This document shows, piece after piece, positions 13,936 to 22,119 of a DNA stretch of 24,510 nucleotides (its first letter is position 1; each line of letters begins with the position of its first letter). A program made the translations under genes and the position numbers. The stretch lies in contig DGTD01000039.1 in the NCBI GenBank assembly GCA_002396385.1, positions 1 to 24,510 of the forward strand. Direction: 5' to 3'. The notes beneath the pieces are model-generated. The model did no database searches, was not told the DNA's origin, and worked only from the letters and a program-made list of their open reading frames with translations. The stretch comes from Bacteroidales bacterium UBA4345. GTDB taxonomy: Bacteria; Bacteroidota; Bacteroidia; Bacteroidales; Paludibacteraceae.

Positions 13936-15969
13936 ATGGAATTTACTATAACTTCAGAATATGAGCCGACGGGCGATCAGCCTGCAGCCATCAAGCAATT
14001 GTCTGATGGCATTAAGGCCGGTATACCTTATCAGGTCTTGTTGGGTGTAACAGGTTCTGGTAAAACCTTTACTATGGCCAATGTGATTAACGAAGTTAAG
14101 AAGCCTACCCTAATATTGAGCCATAACAAGACATTGGCCGCCCAGCTGTATGGTGAATTTAAGAAGTTCTTCCCCAATAATGCGGTGGAGTATTTTGTTT
14201 CGTACTACGACTATTACCAGCCTGAGGCCTATCTGCCCAATTCCGACACTTATATTGAAAAAGACCTCTCGATTAATGACGAGATTGAAAAACTACGAAT
14301 GGCAACGGTGTCGGCGTTGTTGTCGGGCCGCCGCGATGTTATTGTGGTTTCCTCTGTTTCGTGCCTTTATGGTATGGGCAACCCCGAAGACTATTATAAC
14401 AGTACCATATTTATTAAAGTGGGGCAAACCCTGCCCCGTGATACCTTCTTGCGGCAGCTGGTGGATATTTACTATACCCGGAACGAGGTGGAACTGAACC
14501 GTGGATGTTTCAGGGTGAAAGGCGATACTGTCGATATTTACCTCTCTGATTCCGATTTTATAGTACGTGTAAGTTTCTGGGGCGACGAAATAGACAGTAT
14601 AGAATCGATTGACCCTTTGAATAACATCCATCTTGAAAGTTTTGACGGTATAAAGATCTATGCGGCAAACTTGTTCGTTGCCAGCAAAGATGATATACAG
14701 AGGGCTTTACGCGAGATTGGTGACGACCTTGTTGAACGGGTGAACGAACTGAACGAAATGGGCAAGGTCATCGAGGCCAAGCGACTTGACGAGCGCGTTA
14801 ATTACGATATGGAAATGATTCGTGAGTTGGGACATTGTTCCGGTATTGAAAATTACTCGCGTTATTTTGACCGCAGACAACCCGGACAGCGCCCTTTCTG
14901 TATTATGGATTATTTCCCCGACGACTTCCTGATGATGATAGACGAGAGCCATGTGACCGTGCCACAAATACGGGCTATGTATGGCGGAGACCAGGCCAGA
15001 AAGAACACTCTGGTTAACTATGGATTCCGTCTGCCTGCCGCTAAGGATAACCGCCCCCTCAAATTCGAGGAATTCGAGTCGCTGGTCAAGCAGATTCTGT
15101 TTGTCAGCGCCACACCTGCCGACTATGAGTTGCAAAAAGCTGGAGGCGTGGTGGTTGAACAGGTAATCAGGCCTACCGGTTTGCTTGATCCGGTTATTGA
15201 AGTGCGCCCAAGCCAAAACCAGATAGACGACTTGATTGAAGAGATACAGGTCCGTGCGGAAAAGGATGAAAGGGTGTTGGTGACGACTCTGACCAAGCGA
15301 ATGGCAGAAGAACTGCAAGCCTATTTTGAGAAAATGGGCATTCGTAGCAACTATATCCATTCTGACGTTGAAACGCTGGACCGCGTGAGAATTCTCGACG
15401 ATTTGCGGAATGGCCTGTTCGACGTGCTGGTTGGTGTTAATCTGCTTCGTGAAGGACTCGACTTGCCTGAGGTTTCGTTAGTCGCAATTCTTGATGCTGA
15501 CAAAGAGGGATTCCTTCGTTCGAACCGCGCTCTTACACAAACAGCCGGACGTGCAGCCCGAAATCTGAACGGGTTGGTCATTATGTATGCCGATGTGGTT
15601 ACCGAAAGTATGCGCCAAACTATTGATGAGACAAACAGGAGACGTTCCATTCAGATGCAGTACAATGAAGAACACCATATAACACCTGCTGCCTTGAACA
15701 AAAGCAGACAGGGCTCTATACTGGCGGCTCAGGCAACCGATAGCGAAAAGAAGGAAAACAAAACAAAATACTATATTGAGGACGAGGCCGCACACGTGGC
15801 TGCAGACCCTGTTTTGGATTATATGAAGGCCGATGATTTGCAAAAACTGATAGACAGAACACAGAAGGCCATGTCTGCTGCTGCTAAAAATCTAGACTTT
15901 ATAGAAGCCGCCCAGTTGCGCGACGAATTGCTGAAACTGAAAGAGCAGCTTGCAAAAATGCAGGGGTAG
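13936..15969 (+). CDS. uvrB: UvrABC system protein B (excinuclease subunit B)
   Basis: UvrB verifies DNA damage delivered by UvrA and recruits UvrC for incision in nucleotide excision repair. This 677-residue copy is full length. It has Walker A GVTGSGKT (37-44), the damage-probing beta-hairpin YYDYYQPEAYLP (90-101), the motif II IDESH near 335, and the helicase motifs VGVNLLREGLDLPEVSLVAILDADKEGFLRS in the second half. The C-terminal UVR domain, which contacts UvrC, covers about the last 40 residues (LQKLIDRTQKAMSAAAKNLDF). It is monocistronic, with its own promoter. It converges on the Fur-family gene with only 18 nt between the stop codons. Confidence 0.97.
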   Translation: MEFTITSEYEPTGDQPAAIKQLSDGIKAGIPYQVLLGVTGSGKTFTMANVINEVKKPTLILSHNKTLAAQLYGEFKKFFPNNAVEYFVSYYDYYQPEAYLPNSDTYIEKDLSINDEIEKLRMATVSALLSGRRDVIVVSSVSCLYGMGNPEDYYNSTIFIKVGQTLPRDTFLRQLVDIYYTRNEVELNRGCFRVKGDTVDIYLSDSDFIVRVSFWGDEIDSIESIDPLNNIHLESFDGIKIYAANLFVASKDDIQRALREIGDDLVERVNELNEMGKVIEAKRLDERVNYDMEMIRELGHCSGIENYSRYFDRRQPGQRPFCIMDYFPDDFLMMIDESHVTVPQIRAMYGGDQARKNTLVNYGFRLPAAKDNRPLKFEEFESLVKQILFVSATPADYELQKAGGVVVEQVIRPTGLLDPVIEVRPSQNQIDDLIEEIQVRAEKDERVLVTTLTKRMAEELQAYFEKMGIRSNYIHSDVETLDRVRILDDLRNGLFDVLVGVNLLREGLDLPEVSLVAILDADKEGFLRSNRALTQTAGRAARNLNGLVIMYADVVTESMRQTIDETNRRRSIQMQYNEEHHITPAALNKSRQGSILAAQATDSEKKENKTKYYIEDEAAHVAADPVLDYMKADDLQKLIDRTQKAMSAAAKNLDFIEAAQLRDELLKLKEQLAKMQG

Positions 15970-15987
15970 TAATAGGCTGAAGCCCTG

Positions 15988-16470
15988 TTATTTTTTCTTT
16001 TCCTCCTTCTTTTTTTCCTCTTCCTTGTGGGCACATTTACTACATATGCCGTAGATGTAGAGGGTATAGTGTGAGGGTGTGAAGTTGGTCATCTTTTTTG
16101 TTTTAATGGCCCTCAGTATGTTTTGGTCCGAGAACTCTTTCACTTTTCCACAAACACTGCAAATCATGTGGTTGTGCATACCCGAGTTGTAAGAACGCTC
16201 GTATTGCGCAATGTTGTTGTTGATGTGGTGTTTGATGAGCAGTTTGGCGTCAATTAGTAGCGAAATATTGTTGTAGAGCGTCGCACGGCTGACAGGGTAT
16301 TTGGCATTAATCATATGCTGGTATAACTGGTCGATGTCGAAGTGCCCTTCAATAGAGTAGATCATATCCAGAATGGCAAACCTTTCGGGGGTTTTCCTCA
16401 GCGCGTGGTTTTTCAGGTACTCGGTAAAAATCTGTTTGACTGCATTCTTTGTCTGCTCGTTCTGTTTCAT
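15988..16470 (-). CDS. Fur-family metal-responsive transcriptional regulator
   Basis: This 160-residue repressor has a winged-helix DNA-binding domain, with the recognition helix in PVSRATLYNNISLL (59-72), and a metal-binding dimerisation domain. Two CxxC pairs (C104/C107 and C143/C146) would hold structural zinc. H43, H99 and H101 are candidate regulatory-metal ligands. By hand alignment the two PerR-type aspartates of B. subtilis correspond to glutamates here (E91, E112), which leans towards Fur rather than a peroxide sensor; this is tentative. The C-terminus is an unusual run of Lys and Glu (HKEEEKKKEEKKK). Its promoter carries two perfect palindromes, suggesting autoregulation. Confidence 0.88.
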   Translation of the reverse strand: MKQNEQTKNAVKQIFTEYLKNHALRKTPERFAILDMIYSIEGHFDIDQLYQHMINAKYPVSRATLYNNISLLIDAKLLIKHHINNNIAQYERSYNSGMHNHMICSVCGKVKEFSDQNILRAIKTKKMTNFTPSHYTLYIYGICSKCAHKEEEKKKEEKKK

Positions 16471-16475
16471 TTTTT

Positions 16476-16488
16476 TAGAATCATTCTA
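16476..16488. promoter_or_regulatory. Fur-family operator 1 (proximal palindrome)
   Basis: TAGAATCATTCTA is a perfect 6-1-6 palindrome that resembles the 7-1-7 layout of Fur and PerR boxes (PerR box: TTATAATnATTATAA). It begins 6 bp before the Fur-family start codon and covers the predicted transcription start, a position that should block transcription. Confidence 0.7.
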
Positions 16489-16494
16489 TATAAA

Positions 16495-16525
16495 CAAAGT
16501 TACGAAAAAATGAAGAAATAGTCAA
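16495..16525 (-). promoter_or_regulatory. Promoter of the Fur-family gene
   Basis: On the minus strand, TTG (16525-16523) is separated by 20 nt from TAACTTTG (16502-16495). Transcription would start near 16489, at the edge of operator 1. Operator 2 lies just upstream of the -33 element. Confidence 0.7.
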
Positions 16526-16532
16526 TACTATT

Positions 16533-16545
16533 TAGAATGATTCTA
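16533..16545. promoter_or_regulatory. Fur-family operator 2 (distal palindrome)
   Basis: TAGAATGATTCTA is a second perfect 6-1-6 palindrome, identical to operator 1 except for the central base. Centre-to-centre distance is 57 bp. Together the two sites bracket the promoter. Confidence 0.7.
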
Positions 16546-16552
16546 TTCTTGT

Positions 16553-16569
16553 GCACCTTAATAAGGTGC
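16553..16569. repeat. 17-bp palindrome after the lipoprotein gene
   Basis: GCACCTTAATAAGGTGC is a perfect 8-1-8 palindrome, 4 bp past the lipoprotein stop codon and 7 bp from operator 2. On the minus strand no T-run follows it, so it is at best an imperfect terminator. An operator function is possible. Confidence 0.4.
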
Positions 16570-16573
16570 TGTT

Positions 16574-17083
16574 TTATTCCTCCTCGATATGGTCGAAGTA
16601 GTATTTCCCGTCCCAGTTTTTAAAATAATAGAATCTGAACGATTCCAGCCTTAGCATGTTGCTGATTTCCTGGTTAGGGGTGCAGACCGCAAACAGACCG
16701 TCTTTTTCGATGATGGTGTAAGAACCGTTTGTTTTGCGTTTATAGTCTTCAATTTCGTTAGCCTCTACATAGTAGAGTGTTTTTCCTGTTGTGTCGACGT
16801 TGTTTGTGGAAATGGCGTGAGCGCTGCTGTTCCCATTCTGTTCGTGTACTTCGATATTGAAAGTTGGCAATTTGCGAAGCGAATCGAGTTGTGAGGAGGT
16901 CACGCTGAAAGCTCCCATTCTGTTATCTTGCTCGTAAACCAAAAAATTATTGCCATTAGAGGTGGAGTAGCAGTCGCGGATGTTGAAATTCGAAACTGTC
17001 TTTTTTGTGATAGGTCCGCCTTCTTCGTTCGCACAAGATAACAACAGGCAGGAGATTGCAAAGCTGAATAGTGTTTTTTTCAT
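16574..17083 (-). CDS. Small putative lipoprotein, function unknown
   Basis: This 169-residue protein begins MKKTLFSFAISCLLLSCANEE: a basic start, a hydrophobic stretch and a lipobox LLSC with the lipidated cysteine at 17. The mature part is polar, with no further membrane segment, and ends in acidic residues (HIEEE). I recognise no domain. The start at 17083 is chosen because it places the signal peptide correctly; an upstream in-frame start at 17116 would put extra residues before it. It follows glyA on the same strand after a terminator, with no clear promoter of its own, so it may depend on read-through. Export to the periplasm or outer membrane is inferred from the lipobox only. Confidence 0.75.
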   Translation of the reverse strand: MKKTLFSFAISCLLLSCANEEGGPITKKTVSNFNIRDCYSTSNGNNFLVYEQDNRMGAFSVTSSQLDSLRKLPTFNIEVHEQNGNSSAHAISTNNVDTTGKTLYYVEANEIEDYKRKTNGSYTIIEKDGLFAVCTPNQEISNMLRLESFRFYYFKNWDGKYYFDHIEEE

Positions 17084-17100
17084 ATCCCGGACGTTTAAAT

Positions 17101-17134
17101 AAAAAAACGCGCCCAAAAAGATTGAACGCGTTTT
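17101..17134 (-). terminator. Terminator of glyA
   Basis: AAAACGCG (17104-17111) and CGCGTTTT (17127-17134) form an 8-bp stem around a 15-nt loop. On the minus strand the arm is followed by a run of seven T's (17107-17101, partly within the stem). It lies about 20 nt past the glyA stop codon. Confidence 0.7.
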
Positions 17135-17153
17135 ATGTTTATACTTCTTTTAA

Positions 17154-18434
17154 TTACCAAGCGAACATAGGGAAGTTCATCATGATGCTGTTAACCTTTT
17201 CTCTAACAGCCTTGATGTTAGCTTCGCTTTCTGGGTTAGAAAGAACGGTGTCGATCATCTCAACAATTTCAACCATCAAGTCTTCCTTAGCACCACGGGT
17301 AGTGATAGCTGGTGTACCGAAACGGAGACCAGAAGTCTGGAATGCGCTACGGCTGTCGAAAGGAACCATGTTCTTGTTGGTGGTGATGTCGGCAGCAACC
17401 AAAGCCTTTTCAGCCACTTTACCTGTCAAATCAGGGAATTTGGTGCGGAGGTCAAGCAACATGCTGTGGTTGTCGGTACCACCAGAGATAATTTTGTAGC
17501 CTTTGTCGATAAATGCTTGTGCCATAACAGCAGCGTTCTTCTGTACCTGGCTAGCGTAAACCTTGAACTCAGGCTGGAGCAGTTCGCCGAAAGCGACCGC
17601 TTTAGCAGCGATAACGTGCTCAAGCGGACCACCCTGGATGCCAGGGAAAACTGCGCTGTCGAGCAGTTGGCTCATCTTCTTTATCTCACCCTTAGGGGTT
17701 TTGTAGCCCCATGGATTTTCAAAATCTTTACCCAGAATAATAACACCACCACGAGGACCACGAAGGGTTTTATGGGTAGTGGTAGTTACAATGTGGGCAT
17801 ATTTAACAGGGTTCTTCAGCAAACCAGCGGCGATAAGACCTGCTGGGTGAGCCATATCAACCATAAAAATGGCGCCAATTTCATCGGCAACCTTTCTAAT
17901 TCTTTCATAATCCCACTCACGGCTGTATGCAGATGCACCCGCAATGATGAGTTTTGGCTTTTCTGTACGGGCAACCTTTTCAAGATTGTCGTAATCAACA
18001 CGGCCAGTCTCTTCGTTCAAACCATAGCTGCAAGCCTGGAACATAAGACCAGAGAAATTAACTGGTGAACCATGAGAAAGGTGGCCTCCATGGTTCAAGT
18101 CAAGACCCATAAACTTATCGCCTGCCTTCAAACAAGCGAGGAAAACGGCTGCATTGGCCTGAGCGCCAGAGTGAGGCTGTACGTTTACCCATTCTGCACC
18201 GAATACCTTTTTCAAACGTTCCTGTGCAAGAGTTTCTACTTTGTCTACTACTTCGCAACCTCCATAATAGCGTTTGCCTGGAAGGCCTTCCGCATATTTG
18301 TTGGTTAAGCATGAACCCATAGCACGCATTACTTCTTCGCTAACGAAGTTCTCAGATGCAATAAGTTCAATGCCTCTAACTTGACGTAGATGTTCTTGCT
18401 CGATTAAATCGAAAACGGCGTTGTCTCTATTCAT
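17154..18434 (-). CDS. glyA: Serine hydroxymethyltransferase
   Basis: SHMT interconverts serine and glycine with transfer of a one-carbon unit to tetrahydrofolate, in the cytoplasm, using PLP. The 426-residue length is typical for bacterial SHMT. Visible motifs are [11 protein letters not shown] near the start, [13 protein letters not shown] (47-59), [12 protein letters not shown] (87-98), [13 protein letters not shown] with D193 and H196 contacting the cofactor, and [14 protein letters not shown] with the PLP lysine K222. The ATG at 18434 is chosen because the conserved N-terminus begins there; an in-frame TTG at 18470 overlaps a -7 element. It may be transcribed alone or with the two genes upstream on the same strand (72-nt gap). 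Confidence 0.97.
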   Translation of the reverse strand: MNRDNAVFDLIEQEHLRQVRGIELIASENFVSEEVMRAMGSCLTNKYAEGLPGKRYYGGCEVVDKVETLAQERLKKVFGAEWVNVQPHSGAQANAAVFLACLKAGDKFMGLDLNHGGHLSHGSPVNFSGLMFQACSYGLNEETGRVDYDNLEKVARTEKPKLIIAGASAYSREWDYERIRKVADEIGAIFMVDMAHPAGLIAAGLLKNPVKYAHIVTTTTHKTLRGPRGGVIILGKDFENPWGYKTPKGEIKKMSQLLDSAVFPGIQGGPLEHVIAAKAVAFGELLQPEFKVYASQVQKNAAVMAQAFIDKGYKIISGGTDNHSMLLDLRTKFPDLTGKVAEKALVAADITTNKNMVPFDSRSAFQTSGLRFGTPAITTRGAKEDLMVEIVEMIDTVLSNPESEANIKAVREKVNSIMMNFPMFAW

Positions 18435-18467
18435 AAATATATTTTTATTTTGGTGCTTATTGTATTG

Positions 18468-18475
18468 CAAAGTTA
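18468..18475 (-). promoter_or_regulatory. Possible -7 element of glyA
   Basis: TAACTTTG on the minus strand fits TAnnTTTG and lies 33 nt before the ATG at 18434. No TTG is found at the expected -33 position, so only the -7 part is supported. Confidence 0.45.
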
Positions 18476-18506
18476 ACGCTTTTTCACAATATATGACTTC
18501 TTTTCT

Positions 18507-18989
18507 TTAAATATTAATGATAATGGGACTGATGCCTGTCCTTATTTTTAATGCATCGAAAATATACACGTTACCGTCTGTTCTGAGAATGTCTTCTGTC
18601 TGGTCATACAAGTTAACGCAGACCCTGTATTTTTTGGGTTTGGAAACTGGAGCGCTACCTATGGTTATTTTGCAGTTTTTGGACTTCCATTGGTTTAGCG
18701 CGTCATTGAGCTCCGTTTCGTTACCATTGGCCAGAATGAATGTGCTGTGTTTTGCGTCGGCCGATTTTGCGGCAATTGCCATTTGCAGAATAAACCGGTC
18801 TTCTTCGCGAATGCCTTTTACTGCAACTATGCTCCCTGCTCCACCTGCATCCACCGTCTTCATTATAGAGTCGGTGGCATTCTCAATTGCGTTCAGCTGG
18901 TTGAACGGAATGTAGCAGTCCTTAATCAGAAAGTTTTTTAAAGCTTCCCAATGCGGAGTTTTTCTTTTGAAGATGTTTATAATTGGCAT
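18507..18989 (-). CDS. Unknown cytoplasmic protein coupled to the LRR gene
   Basis: This 160-residue protein has no signal peptide or membrane segment and I recognise no domain. It begins MPIINIFKRKTPHWEALKNF and ends in a hydrophobic IIINI. The middle contains GSIVAVKGIREEDRFILQMAIA and a stretch with alternating beta-like character (KYRVCVNLYDQTEDILRTDGNVYIFDALKI). Its ATG lies 1 nt after the stop codon of the LRR/TonB-C gene, so translation is almost certainly coupled. Its function is unknown; the coupling suggests a role with the secreted protein, though one appears cytoplasmic and the other exported. Confidence 0.75.
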   Translation of the reverse strand: MPIINIFKRKTPHWEALKNFLIKDCYIPFNQLNAIENATDSIMKTVDAGGAGSIVAVKGIREEDRFILQMAIAAKSADAKHSTFILANGNETELNDALNQWKSKNCKITIGSAPVSKPKKYRVCVNLYDQTEDILRTDGNVYIFDALKIRTGISPIIINI

Positions 18990-18990
18990 T

Positions 18991-21024
18991 TTATTGTTTT
19001 CTGATGTTGATTTTCAATTCTGTTTGCGAGCGTACTGTTTTCCCGTCTTTCTTTGCAGGTTCCCATTTAGGCATGGCGAAAACGGTCGCCACAGCTTCGG
19101 CGTCAAGCTCGTTCCCTTGCGACTGCTTCACTTTTAAGTGCGACAGCGTGCCGTTTTTCTCAACAACGAAAGCAATGGTGACGGTGCCTTGCCGGCCCTT
19201 GGCGTGGACGGGGTATCGAACCGCATTTTTCAGATAGTTGGTAATATCGGAAAAACGGGCTTTTTCCTCCACCTCGTTTTCGAGGTAGATGTTGTTGTCT
19301 TCAACAATTTTTGCAGCTCTGATTTCAGAATTTAAAGAAGAGTATACCATAAAGCACTCTTCCAGGTTGCCACCGGCAATTGCCAGTTGGTCGCTTATAT
19401 CGGTAACCGTCTCTTCGCGTACAATCTCGTATGTTTTGTTGTTGATGTGCTTGAATTCCTTCCAGCCCAGGGCGTTGTGGTACGCGTCCTCTTTGCCTTC
19501 GGGCACTTTTAGCATAATGGTGTCCGTCAGGTTGTAGAAGGCGAGAATGTTGGCCTTAGGCGGATTGGTGGACTCGACCTTGATTTCGTTCAGTCCGTCA
19601 CATCCGACAAATGAACTGATGCCAATGCTGTCGACCGAGGCAGGAATGACAACTGCCTCAAGTTTCGGGCAGTTGGCGAATGTGGCGTAACCCATGGTGC
19701 GGAGACCGTTCGGTAGCATCACTTTGCCCAGATTGTTGCAGCTGGCGAAAGCACCTCCACCAATGCTTACAATGCTTTGTGGCAGTGCGATGGAAGACAA
19801 GGACGAGTCGGCGGCAAAAGCCGTCTCCGCAATGTCGGTAACGGTGTTAGGCAGTTTCAACTCCTTCAGGTTGCCGCAAAAAGCGAAGCACGATTGGGGA
19901 ATTTCAGTGATGCCGTCGGGAAGCGAAATGTTTTCCAACGAAGAACAACCTTGGAACGATTGTTTGCCTAATTTAGTGACTTTTGCGGGTAGGGAAACAG
20001 ATTTCAGACTGCTGCAACCGAAAAACGAGTTGCTCCCAATGGAAGTGACCTCGTCTGGTATCCGTATCTGGGTCAGGCTCTTACAACCATAGAACAAGTC
20101 TGGTTCCACTTTTGTCAACTGGGCGGGCAGCTCTATTTCGCTCAACTTTTCGCATTCATAAAAAGCACCGTAACCTACCGAGGTGCAGGTGGCCGGTATG
20201 GTTATCTTGCTAATGGCCTTACTGCCAGAGAAAGCGTAACTACCAATGCGGATGACACCGTTCGGTATGGTATACAGGGCACCCTCTTTCCCAGCCGGAT
20301 ATTGGAGGATGTATTTACCGTCTTTACTGTAGAGGACACCGCCGGCCGTAGAACAGTATTTCTTGTTGTTTGGGTCGACTTTGATGAATGCCAGTTTCTG
20401 ACAGCCGGCAAATACTGCGCCACCAATGCTTGTTACTTCGGCCGGAATTTCAATCTTGGAAAGTTCCAGACAACGGGCGAAAGCCTCTTTGCCCAACTTC
20501 TTGGTGTGAAGGGGCAGCTTGATGGTTTCCAGAGAATGGCAGTCGGCGAAACATCCGTTCGGAATGTTGGTGACTCCTTGCGGAATATTGATGCTTTTCA
20601 GTTTTTCGCACTCGGCGAAAGCATAATCACCCAAAACGGTCACTTTTTCTGGAATGCTGATGCTGGTCAGATTCTTACATCCACCGAAAGCAGAATTACC
20701 TATTTGGCTGATGCTGGCAGGCAAGACTATATGTGTCAGGTTGGCGCATTCGGCAAAAGCCTCGTCGCCAATGGCAAGCAGTTCGGTCCTGCTCAGGTCT
20801 ATGGAGACCAGTTTTCCACTATCGGGGGTTGCCATTGTTTTGAGTATGGAGATGTCTTCTGCGTCAAGCGGTCCGGTCACTACGATGCTGGTGATGGTCT
20901 TCAGGTCCACCGGACCTATTTTGCTTTTTAAGCTACCAGCGCTGGCGCAGTTGATGGTAGTCTGTGCCGAAACAGAGAAAGTACCTATAAAAAGGGCTAT
21001 GGCGATTGCTTTGAGTTTAAGCAT
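18991..21024 (-). CDS. Secreted BspA-type leucine-rich repeat protein with TonB C-terminal domain
   Basis: This 677-residue protein has a signal peptide with likely cleavage after VSA (residue 20). About 17 BspA-type (LRR_5) repeats of ~23 residues follow, from roughly 80 to 490. Their consensus is LP..VT.IG..AF..C..L..I. An insertion at about 216-250 (LYSKDGKYILQYP) is common in this family. Residues 591-677 form a TonB C-terminal-like domain, with YPVHAKGRQGTVTIAFVVEKNG and MPKWEPAKKDGKTVRSQTELKI. BspA repeats mediate binding to host proteins or other cells. TonB C-terminal domains contact outer-membrane TonB boxes, but here no N-terminal membrane anchor is present, so a periplasmic or surface location is likely. 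Combining the two is less usual than either alone. The gene downstream follows after 1 nt. Confidence 0.88.
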   Translation of the reverse strand: MLKLKAIAIALFIGTFSVSAQTTINCASAGSLKSKIGPVDLKTITSIVVTGPLDAEDISILKTMATPDSGKLVSIDLSRTELLAIGDEAFAECANLTHIVLPASISQIGNSAFGGCKNLTSISIPEKVTVLGDYAFAECEKLKSINIPQGVTNIPNGCFADCHSLETIKLPLHTKKLGKEAFARCLELSKIEIPAEVTSIGGAVFAGCQKLAFIKVDPNNKKYCSTAGGVLYSKDGKYILQYPAGKEGALYTIPNGVIRIGSYAFSGSKAISKITIPATCTSVGYGAFYECEKLSEIELPAQLTKVEPDLFYGCKSLTQIRIPDEVTSIGSNSFFGCSSLKSVSLPAKVTKLGKQSFQGCSSLENISLPDGITEIPQSCFAFCGNLKELKLPNTVTDIAETAFAADSSLSSIALPQSIVSIGGGAFASCNNLGKVMLPNGLRTMGYATFANCPKLEAVVIPASVDSIGISSFVGCDGLNEIKVESTNPPKANILAFYNLTDTIMLKVPEGKEDAYHNALGWKEFKHINNKTYEIVREETVTDISDQLAIAGGNLEECFMVYSSLNSEIRAAKIVEDNNIYLENEVEEKARFSDITNYLKNAVRYPVHAKGRQGTVTIAFVVEKNGTLSHLKVKQSQGNELDAEAVATVFAMPKWEPAKKDGKTVRSQTELKINIRKQ

Positions 21025-21119
21025 AAGAGTCGTAATTAGTTATTGCATAAAGATAATGAATTTTTTGATATTACCTTTATTCCATCTCCAAAATCAGCCT
21101 GTGAAATGGCTAATTACTG

Positions 21120-21127
21120 TATTTTTG
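21120..21127 (+). promoter_or_regulatory. -7 element of the EamA transporter gene
   Basis: TATTTTTG fits TAnnTTTG and lies 16 nt before the ATG. Near the -33 position only CTG is present in place of TTG, so the match is partial. Confidence 0.45.
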
Positions 21128-21143
21128 CATCGAAAAAACGAAT

Positions 21144-22028
21144 ATGAACTTGAAGGTTGATAAATACAGTCTGGCAATTGTTCTAGGACTTGTCATCGTG
21201 GTTATTTGGGGAACGTCTTTTCTGTGTTCCAAGGTGTTGGTCGTGAATGGAATGCAGCCAAACGAGGTCTATTTCTTGCGGGCGCTTATCTCGTACGTGT
21301 GTCTACTCGCGTTGTGTCATAACCGCATGTTTGCCGACAATGTGAAAGATGAACTTAAACTGGCATCGTTAGGCATTTTTGGCGGTACACTATATTATAT
21401 TTTGGAAAATACCGCCTTGGAATATTCATATACCACAAACGTGTCGCTGATAGTAAGCGCATCGCCGCTGATAACCACATTTATCTCTCTTTTGCTTTGG
21501 AAAAAGCAGTTGTCCGCGAAATTCTGGATAGGGGTAGTGCTGGCAGTAACCGGATTGGTCCTTTTAATTTCGAATGGTAATTTCAGTTATACGGTTCGTC
21601 TGTTTGGCGATTTAATAGCTTTGTGTGCCAGTTTCTGTTGGGCATTGTATGCCGTGTTGGTGAAAACCATACCGTCGAAATACTCCGTTTTGTTCATGAC
21701 AAGAAAAGTATTCTTTTATGGGGTGTTGTTCGTTATACCAACGTTTCTGCACACGCCGTTCACCTATCCGGTAAGTCAGATTTTCACCTTCTCAGTCCTG
21801 TTCAATCTGCTCTATTTGGCGCTGTTGAGTTCCTTTTTGTGCTTTGTGGTGTGGAATTTCGTCATTCGGCAGATAGGAGCCATGAAAGCAGCTAATCTGG
21901 TTTATCTGAGTCCGGTTTTTACTTTTATGGCCTCGTACTTTTTACTATCCGAACCCTTGACGGTTTATTCGGTAGTGGGGTCGATATTCGTATTGTATGG
22001 TGTTTATTTGAGCGAACGTGATAAATGA
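21144..22028 (+). CDS. EamA/DMT-family transporter
   Basis: This 294-residue protein is hydrophobic throughout, with about ten membrane helices in two EamA repeats (roughly 12-140 and 150-288). It opens with the usual AIVLGLVIVVIWGTSFLCSKVLV and contains the family pattern ALYAVLVKTIP at the start of the second repeat. It ends in VVGSIFVLYGVYLSERDK. Drug/metabolite transporters export or import small metabolites such as amino acids or cofactors at the inner membrane. The substrate cannot be predicted. It is divergent from the LRR protein gene and has no obvious operon partner. Confidence 0.9.
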   Translation: MNLKVDKYSLAIVLGLVIVVIWGTSFLCSKVLVVNGMQPNEVYFLRALISYVCLLALCHNRMFADNVKDELKLASLGIFGGTLYYILENTALEYSYTTNVSLIVSASPLITTFISLLLWKKQLSAKFWIGVVLAVTGLVLLISNGNFSYTVRLFGDLIALCASFCWALYAVLVKTIPSKYSVLFMTRKVFFYGVLFVIPTFLHTPFTYPVSQIFTFSVLFNLLYLALLSSFLCFVVWNFVIRQIGAMKAANLVYLSPVFTFMASYFLLSEPLTVYSVVGSIFVLYGVYLSERDK

Positions 22029-22084
22029 ACATAAAAAGAGAATGATAATCAGTCAAATTGTTTATTCAATTTGTCTATTTTTCT

Positions 22085-22092
22085 TAAATTTG
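22085..22092 (+). promoter_or_regulatory. -7 element of the zinc metallopeptidase gene
   Basis: TAAATTTG fits TAnnTTTG and lies 27 nt before the ATG. TTG triplets upstream are not at the normal distance. A 9-bp palindrome, TGATAATCA at 22043-22051, lies about 34 bp upstream. Confidence 0.4.
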
Positions 22093-22119
22093 GGTAAAAT
22101 ATAAATCAAAACTTAAATT

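Noticed and set aside
15970..16015. Terminator between uvrB and the Fur-family gene
   Set aside because: Only a GGC/GCC stem of three pairs with a T-rich stretch is visible, and the T-rich stretch encodes the lysine-rich tail of the Fur-family protein.
22043..22051. TGATAATCA as a classical Fur box
   Set aside because: It is too short and matches only part of the consensus, and it differs from the TAGAATnATTCTA sites at the Fur-family gene.
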